DNA of 19,172 nucleotides. Source: Atribacteria bacterium SCGC AAA255-G05. Lineage in GTDB: Bacteria; Atribacterota; Phoenicimicrobiia; Phoenicimicrobiales; Phoenicimicrobiaceae. Position 1 is the stretch's first letter; each line of letters starts with the position of its first letter. The notes beneath the pieces were generated by a model that did no database searches, had not been told where the DNA came from, and was given only the letters and a program-made list of their open reading frames with translations. The stretch lies in the NCBI GenBank assembly GCA_000405605.1, contig ASPA01000027.1, forward strand, positions 1 to 19,172, in the 5' to 3' direction. This document shows, in pieces, positions 14,413 to 19,172 of this stretch. A program made the translations under genes and the position numbers.

Positions 14413-15651
14413 TTAAATGACAAGCTGTTCGGGAAATTCTAAATAGTATTTTACCTGTTTTAAAAAGCTTGCTGCCTTTGCCCCATCAATTAAGCGATGA
14501 TCCACTGAAAGAGTAATCTTCATTATAGAACGAACCTCTATTTTCTCTACCTCTTCCTCCTCTATCACCACAGGAACTCTTTTAATCCCTCCAACTGCTA
14601 ATATAGCAGCTTCAGGAAAATTGATGATAGCAGTAAAGCTCTCTATTTCATACATACCTAGATTAGATACAGTGAAAGTTCCACCTTTATAATCCTCAGG
14701 CATTAACTTTCTTTCCCGAGCTAATTTAATCAGCTTTTTTGTCTCTTTAGATAGAGTAGATAAGCTCTTTTTATCAGCATTTTTTACTACAGGAACAATA
14801 AGACCTTCTTCTATAGCTACTGCTACTCCAATATTAATATCTTTATGATAGACGATTTCTTCACCAACTAATAAACAATTAATATTAGGTTGCTCCTTTA
14901 AAACCTTAGCCACTATAAAAACTATTAGATCATTAATTGTTACCTTTAATTGAAGATCCAAGTTATAGGTATCCAGAAAACTTATTGCCTTTGTCATATC
15001 AACAGATATGGTAAAATAAATATGAGGAGCAGTAAATTTACTTTGAGAGAGCCGGTCGCCAATTATCTTTCTCATACCTATATACGGTATTCTTTTCTCT
15101 ATATCTTTTTCTTTAATAAAGGTTTTAGATGTTTCTCTTTTTAATTGAAAATAATTTAATATATCTTTTTCAATTACTACTCTTCCAGGGCCACTTCCTT
15201 CTACTAACTGTACTTCTACTCCTAATTCTTTTGCTTTTTTTCGAGCTCCCGGAGAAATTTTTTTAAATTCTTTTTTTTCTTTTTTCGGTTTTATTTGCCC
15301 TTTCTCCGCAATCTCCTGGGAGATCCTCTTAACTTCTTTAGGTTCTTCTTCTGTCATTTCAGATTTTCCTAATTTTTGACAGGCTTTGTTAATCATTTTA
15401 CTAATATCTTCGTCTTTATCACCTATAATAGCAATGGGTAGTGTTACAGGGACTTCTTCTCCCTCAGTCACTAATATCTTTCTTAAAACACCAGAGACTT
15501 GAGCCTCTACTTCCATAACAGTTTTATCGGTTTCAATTTCAAAAAGCACTTCTTGCTCTTTTACAAAATCCCCTTCTTTTTTTCTCCACCTCAATAAAGT
15601 TCCTTTTTCCATATTAAATCCTAATTTAGGCATTATTACATATTCTACCAT
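14413..15651 (-). CDS. Dihydrolipoyl acyltransferase (E2) of a 2-oxoacid/acetoin dehydrogenase complex
   Basis: This 412-residue E2 has all expected parts in order. A lipoyl domain (1-77) carries the lipoylated Lys43 in EIETDKTVMEVEA. A charged linker rich in Lys/Glu follows, then a peripheral subunit-binding domain (about 131-168, KISPGARKKAKELG and GSGPGRVVIEKDI). The catalytic acyltransferase core ends in DHRLIDG with His385 and Asp389. It moves the acyl group from E1 to CoA and forms the complex core. It starts with GAGG about eight bases before ATG, just after E1-beta. It could serve pyruvate, another 2-oxoacid or acetoin; E3 is not in the window. A diverged copy of its last codons remains at 2567-2677. 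Confidence 0.9.
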   Translation of the reverse strand: MVEYVIMPKLGFNMEKGTLLRWRKKEGDFVKEQEVLFEIETDKTVMEVEAQVSGVLRKILVTEGEEVPVTLPIAIIGDKDEDISKMINKACQKLGKSEMTEEEPKEVKRISQEIAEKGQIKPKKEKKEFKKISPGARKKAKELGVEVQLVEGSGPGRVVIEKDILNYFQLKRETSKTFIKEKDIEKRIPYIGMRKIIGDRLSQSKFTAPHIYFTISVDMTKAISFLDTYNLDLQLKVTINDLIVFIVAKVLKEQPNINCLLVGEEIVYHKDINIGVAVAIEEGLIVPVVKNADKKSLSTLSKETKKLIKLARERKLMPEDYKGGTFTVSNLGMYEIESFTAIINFPEAAILAVGGIKRVPVVIEEEEVEKIEVRSIMKITLSVDHRLIDGAKAASFLKQVKYYLEFPEQLVI

Positions 15652-15662
15652 TTTTTACCTCC

Positions 15663-16640
15663 CTATCCTAATACCATATCTTTTACTCTTTGATAGATCT
15701 TCTTTTCATCAGGGATAAGAGGAAATTCTAGAGCAGGACTAAAAGGTATAGGAACATTAGCAGTAGTTAGGCGTTCGATTGGTGCATTTAGATGATAAAA
15801 GACATCTTTTAAAATGGACATAGCAATCTCCCCGGCTACCCCGCAACGTTCATATCCTTCATCTACAATGAGTAACCTGCCGGTCTTTTTAACTGATTTA
15901 ATAATAGTATCTTTATCCAAGGGGACTAAAGTCCTGGGATCAATTACTTCAGCGTCTATCCCTTCTTTGGTTAATTCTTCTGCTGCTTGAAGGGCCTTGA
16001 GAGCTTGATTAGAAGTCCCAACAATGGTAATATCTTTCCCCTCTTTTAAGATATTAGCAACTCCAAAAGGTATAATATATTCTCCTTCTGGTACTTCATA
16101 GGTTTTATTGTATTCCATTTTATGTTCAAAAAATACTACAGGGTTATCATCTCTGATTGCTGTCTTTAATAGACCTTTAGCCTCAGAAGCAGAAGATGGC
16201 ATTACCACTTTTAGCCCCGGGATATGGCAAACTATTGCCTGGAGGCTTTGAGAATGTTGGGCAGCAGTAGAACGACCTGCTCCTAATGTAGTACGTATAG
16301 TTAAGGGAACTCTCGCTTGTCCTCCTGACATATAACGTATTTTGGCTATTTGATTTACTATTTGGTCACCTGCTAACATCATAAAATCACAGAACATAAT
16401 CTCAACAATTGGCCGTAAACCAGTTAAGGCGGCACCTAAACCTAAACCAGTAAAACTATTCTCAGAAATTGGTGTATTCCTAACTCTCCATCCGCCATAT
16501 TTTTCGTATAACCCTGGAGTAGCCCTAAAATTCCCCCCTAATACTTCTATATCTTCTCCTAAAAAAATGACACTTTTATCTCTGGCCATCTCTTCATCGA
16601 TAGCTTCACAAATTGCCTGACCATAAGTTATTTTTCTCAT
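15663..16640 (-). CDS. E1-beta subunit of a 2-oxoacid/acetoin dehydrogenase (acoB/pdhB-like)
   Basis: The 325-residue protein begins RKITYGQAICEAIDEEMARD and continues with FLGEDIEVLGG, typical of the transketolase-like E1-beta that forms the active site with E1-alpha. RNTPISENSFTGLGLGAALT and the phenylalanine-rich IMFCDFMMLAGDQIVNQIAK bind the cofactor face. The C-terminal half (LIVDEGYERCGVAGEIAMSI, ANVPIPFSPALE) is the expected transketolase C-domain. Length is normal. It starts four bases after E1-alpha and is followed by E2, the standard order. With E1-alpha it would decarboxylate a 2-oxoacid or cleave acetoin using thiamine diphosphate. Confidence 0.92.
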   Translation of the reverse strand: MRKITYGQAICEAIDEEMARDKSVIFLGEDIEVLGGNFRATPGLYEKYGGWRVRNTPISENSFTGLGLGAALTGLRPIVEIMFCDFMMLAGDQIVNQIAKIRYMSGGQARVPLTIRTTLGAGRSTAAQHSQSLQAIVCHIPGLKVVMPSSASEAKGLLKTAIRDDNPVVFFEHKMEYNKTYEVPEGEYIIPFGVANILKEGKDITIVGTSNQALKALQAAEELTKEGIDAEVIDPRTLVPLDKDTIIKSVKKTGRLLIVDEGYERCGVAGEIAMSILKDVFYHLNAPIERLTTANVPIPFSPALEFPLIPDEKKIYQRVKDMVLG

Positions 16641-16644
16641 TGTT

Positions 16645-17655
16645 TTACTTTACTCCTTCCGGTTCAGTAAAAAGATCTTCAAAGGCCTCTTCTTCTTTGG
16701 GATAAGGGCTCTTAATCGCAAAATTAGCAGCTTCTTCTACCATTTGTTTTATTTCTTTTTCTATTATGACTAATTCTTTATCTGTAGCAACATTTTCGTT
16801 TAATAGTCTCTCTTTATATGTCTTTATAGGGCAACGTGCCATCCATTCCTTCGTCTCTTTTTCTAAACGATAGACTCGGCCAGGATCCCCCAGATGGTGT
16901 CCCTTCCATCGATAAGTTTTACCCTCTATTAAAGTAGGCCCTTCACCCCGTCTTGCTCGCTCTACAGCTTCCTTGGTAACCATATACACCTCTAATACAT
17001 CATTACCATCAACTACAACTCCGGGAATATCATAGGCTAAAGCTCGAGTAGCTATATCTTTTGTATTAGCTACTTTTCGTATATCAACTGAAATACCATA
17101 TAAATTGTTTTCGCAGACATAAATAACTGGTAGCTTCCAAGCAGCAGCCATATTTATACTTTCATGAAAAGTCCCTTGATTAGAGGCAGCATCACCAAAA
17201 AAAGCTACTGTCACCTGGTCTGTACCTCTTACTTTTGCTGAATAACCTGACCCAGTGGCAATAGGTATTCCTGCTCCGACTATGCCATTCGCTCCTAAAA
17301 TACCTTTGCTAAAGTCTGCAATATGCATGGTGCCACCTTTACCTCTGCAGTAACCATCTTCCTTGCCTAAAACCTCAGCCATCATTCTTTTTAGGTCACA
17401 CCCTTGAGCAATTAAGTGTCCATGTCCACGATGCGTACTGGTAGCAAAATCACGTTCAGTTAAATTATTACAAACTCCCACTGCAATAGCTTCTTCCCCA
17501 ATATATAGATGAGCTAAACCAGGCATAAGCCCTTTGGAATAAAGGTCAGTTATTTTATTTTCAAAATATCTAATTTTTAGCATATCCTGATACATTTTTA
17601 TTAGTTTCTCTTTAGACAAATTATAATCTTTTATAGGATTAAATTTATTTTCCAT
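16645..17655 (-). CDS. E1-alpha subunit of a 2-oxoacid/acetoin dehydrogenase (acoA/pdhA-like)
   Basis: This 336-residue protein has the thiamine diphosphate motif from GDAASNQGTFHES (154 onward) to ENN (182-184). It also has the loop RGKGGTMHIAD with His111 and the THRGHGH segment around 74-80, all active-site parts of E1-alpha. The C-terminal region contains YRWKGHHLGDPGRVYR, the phosphorylation-loop-like segment that resembles acetoin dehydrogenase AcoA more than classical PdhA, though I cannot decide between them. It follows the SDR gene by 106 bases and precedes E1-beta by four. The context with alcohol dehydrogenases and an SDR makes acetoin/2,3-butanediol or a sugar-derived 2-oxoacid plausible substrates. 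Confidence 0.92.
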   Translation of the reverse strand: MENKFNPIKDYNLSKEKLIKMYQDMLKIRYFENKITDLYSKGLMPGLAHLYIGEEAIAVGVCNNLTERDFATSTHRGHGHLIAQGCDLKRMMAEVLGKEDGYCRGKGGTMHIADFSKGILGANGIVGAGIPIATGSGYSAKVRGTDQVTVAFFGDAASNQGTFHESINMAAAWKLPVIYVCENNLYGISVDIRKVANTKDIATRALAYDIPGVVVDGNDVLEVYMVTKEAVERARRGEGPTLIEGKTYRWKGHHLGDPGRVYRLEKETKEWMARCPIKTYKERLLNENVATDKELVIIEKEIKQMVEEAANFAIKSPYPKEEEAFEDLFTEPEGVK

Positions 17656-17761
17656 AATTTCTATTTCTTAATCTCCTCTCTCCTCTTTCTTCTAGTGCCA
17701 ATTCACACCTTTACAAACATGATATTTATTTAACCGGCTCTAATCCCCACTAAAAAACCCT

Positions 17762-18514
17762 CTATGCCATTAATATCCCTCCATTTACATCTAATACTAC
17801 TCCAGTAATAAAAGATGCTTCATCAGAAGCTAAATATAATATTGCAGAGGCTGCTTCTTCAGGTTCTCCAAATCTTCCCAAAGGTATTTTGTCCGTAAAT
17901 ATTTTTCTCTCTTCATTATTCCAAATACTAACCATTCTTGTATTAATTTGGCCAGGGGCTATACAATTAGCGGTGATATTATATTTCGCTCCATATTTGG
18001 CCATTGTTTTCGTCAAAGCATGTACGCCCCCTTTTGATGCCGCATAGTTTGCTCCGGATAAAACACTTCCTACTTCTCCAGCTATTGAACCAATATTTAC
18101 GATCCTACCATATTTATTCTTTTTCATCTCTTTCATAACCCTTTGCCCCATCAAAAATGTACCTTTTAAGTTTATATCAATTACCCGATCCCAACTTTCC
18201 TCTTTTAAATCTATAAAATCTTCACCAAAATGAGCTATTCCAGCACAATGAACTAAAATATCAATTTTTTTAAACTTTTCTATAACTTCAGAAACAAATT
18301 CATCTACTCTATCTTTCCTACTAACATCAAGTTTTTTCGCTTGGAATTGTCCATTATAATTATCTTTTAGGAATTTTTCTAACTCCTTAGCTTCTTCTAT
18401 ATTTAAATCGGCAATTATTACATCTGCATTCTTTTTCGCTAACTGAATTGCTGTTGCACGACCTATTCCGCTGGCGGCACCTGTTACAATCGCTACTCTA
18501 TCTTTAAAATTCAT
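17762..18514 (-). CDS. Short-chain dehydrogenase/reductase (SDR)
   Basis: The 250-residue enzyme is a classical SDR: cofactor motif TGAASGIG at residues 11-18, acidic Asp36 after the second strand (IIADL) favouring NAD, HCAGIAHFG in place of the usual NAG, and the catalytic Ser/Tyr/Lys in GSIAGEVGSV and YAASK. It ends with the typical GVVLDVNGGILMA. It would oxidise a secondary alcohol or reduce a ketone such as an acetoin, sugar or 3-hydroxyacyl compound; the substrate is not readable. The start has AGGAGG before the ATG. As first intact gene of the right-hand cluster it leads E1-alpha, E1-beta and E2. A broken copy of its first 28 codons lies at 520-615 in the opposite direction. Confidence 0.92.
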   Translation of the reverse strand: MNFKDRVAIVTGAASGIGRATAIQLAKKNADVIIADLNIEEAKELEKFLKDNYNGQFQAKKLDVSRKDRVDEFVSEVIEKFKKIDILVHCAGIAHFGEDFIDLKEESWDRVIDINLKGTFLMGQRVMKEMKKNKYGRIVNIGSIAGEVGSVLSGANYAASKGGVHALTKTMAKYGAKYNITANCIAPGQINTRMVSIWNNEERKIFTDKIPLGRFGEPEEAASAILYLASDEASFITGVVLDVNGGILMA

Positions 18515-18551
18515 TGATTTATTCCTCCTATCTCTTTATTTAAAATATAAA

Positions 18552-18950
18552 CTTAATATAAGTATTATTTACATACAAATAAAGCAAAACATAATAAAAT
18601 TTAGATTAAAAATTATATCACCCATAATAATCGTTTTAAAATATCTGTTTCTCCGTTATTTTGAAATAGTCCTTGTAATACATTGCTTTTTGATAGTATA
18701 ATAAAATCTGTTAAGCTTCTTGCTAGCATTATTCTTTGTAAAGGGTTACCCTAATTTTATTCCCTCTGCTGTCTTATTTGAATTACCCATTTTATAAAAA
18801 CCAAAGAAGTTAATGTAATAGACAATAAAGTAATTATCTCTCAGCTTGTATTTACTAAAGATAAGTTTGAGCTTAATATTTTTTCAGAGAATTCCGGGCC
18901 GTCTCTAATAACTACACTATCGCCCATATTACTGCTCTTCTTATAACCTT
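18552..18950. other. Region upstream of the SDR operon with a decayed reading frame
   Basis: No intact gene is present. On the - strand, one frame is open from 19020 to TAA 18759-18757 except for a single TGA at 18843-18841. It reads GSGQGYKKSSNMGDSVVIRD, then GPEFSEKILSSNLSLVNTS, the TGA, and EIITLLSITLTSLVFIKWVI followed by basic residues, like the end of a single-span membrane protein. One C-to-T change (CGA to TGA) would account for the stop. I do not recognise the protein and it has no clear start. The 200 bases nearest the SDR gene are AT-rich and should hold its promoter, which I cannot place. Confidence 0.35.
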
Positions 18951-19172
18951 GACCGCTGCCAAAACAGATAACAAAGATAAGATTCGCTTTGTAAAATCTT
19001 TCCTTCCTAATATTTAATTTTTAAAGAGCGAGTTTTCTGAAAGCCTATATAATTTAGATGAACTGGTTTAATTATTACTGATAAATTACATTCCTACTAT
19101 TGGTTTAAAAGTATTTACCTCTTCCAGATCTTTAACCACTATAAGCAAATACAGACCACGAGGATCCAGTAA
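18951..19172 (-). repeat. Right arm of the long inverted repeat
   Basis: This is the reverse complement of 1990-2211; the outer 203 bases are identical, with three mismatches in the inner 19. The arm runs to the last base of the window, so its outer end is not seen. Between the arms lie 16.7 kb including both TRAP operons. Confidence 0.95.
19086..19172 (-). CDS. 3' end of a second copy of the uroD-like gene, cut by window edge
   Basis: The last 28 codons and stop of a UroD-like gene (LLDPRGLYLLIVVKDLEEV then NTFKPIVGM) are read leftwards, identical to the end of the gene at 997-2076. The rest lies beyond the window. It would lie upstream of the SDR-E1-E2 operon in the same direction, so the uroD-like gene may be the original first gene of that cluster. 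Confidence 0.85.
   Translation of the reverse strand, partial: LLDPRGLYLLIVVKDLEEVNTFKPIVGM

Overview
This window looks like chromosomal DNA of a low-GC anaerobic bacterium. Most genes are AT-rich (about one third GC in a line I counted), start after strong AAGGAGG-type sites and use ATG, TTG or GTG starts. The contents are catabolic: two TRAP organic-acid transporters, several uroporphyrinogen-decarboxylase-like (UroD/MtaA-type) proteins, zinc and iron alcohol dehydrogenases, an SDR dehydrogenase, and E1-alpha/E1-beta/E2 of a 2-oxoacid or acetoin dehydrogenase complex. I cannot fix the phylum. A deep-branching anaerobe (for example Atribacterota-like) or a clostridial relative would fit, and one binding protein has a spirochaete-like signal peptide. 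I see no rRNA, tRNA or CRISPR array.

Layout, left half (+ strand): the 3' part of a C_GCAxxG_C_C redox protein; a broken SDR 5' end; a UroD-like gene; a truncated IS21-type element (start of istA); a 37-codon 3' fragment of an E2 gene; dctP-dctQ-dctM; a zinc alcohol dehydrogenase; an iron alcohol dehydrogenase with a C-terminal frameshift; a terminator; and an N-terminal LarA-like remnant. Layout, right half (- strand, read from the right end): the end of a second UroD-like gene; a decayed stretch; SDR; E1-alpha; E1-beta; E2; a second dctP-dctQ-dctM; a broken uroD-like gene; and an intact uroD-like gene. The two halves converge near 8.4-9.0 kb.

The main result is that the halves appear to be inverted, diverged copies of one operon plan: uroD-like, SDR, E1-alpha, E1-beta, E2, leader, dctPQM. 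The 3' end of the uroD-like gene and its flank occur at both ends as a 222-bp inverted repeat, identical over 203 bp. In the left copy everything between that repeat and the last 37 codons of E2 has been replaced by an IS21 fragment, as expected from an IS-associated deletion. The E2 stub, a roughly 100-bp leader and the dctP start then follow in the same order as on the right. The leaders of both dctP genes share a strong Shine-Dalgarno sequence followed by an ATG-TAA start-stop pair. The right-hand transporter genes are richer in GC and probably have a different origin from the leader and enzymes upstream of them.

Working together (inference): the TRAP systems would import one or more organic acids, the dehydrogenases would oxidise hydroxyl groups, and the E1/E2 complex would cleave the resulting 2-oxoacid or acetoin to an acyl-CoA. 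The E3 subunit is not in the window. The UroD-like proteins may be methyltransferases, but no corrinoid protein is present, so the pathway is unassigned. Many broken genes (SDR stub, E2 stub, istA, iron ADH tail, larA, uroD) mark this as an actively rearranging accessory region.
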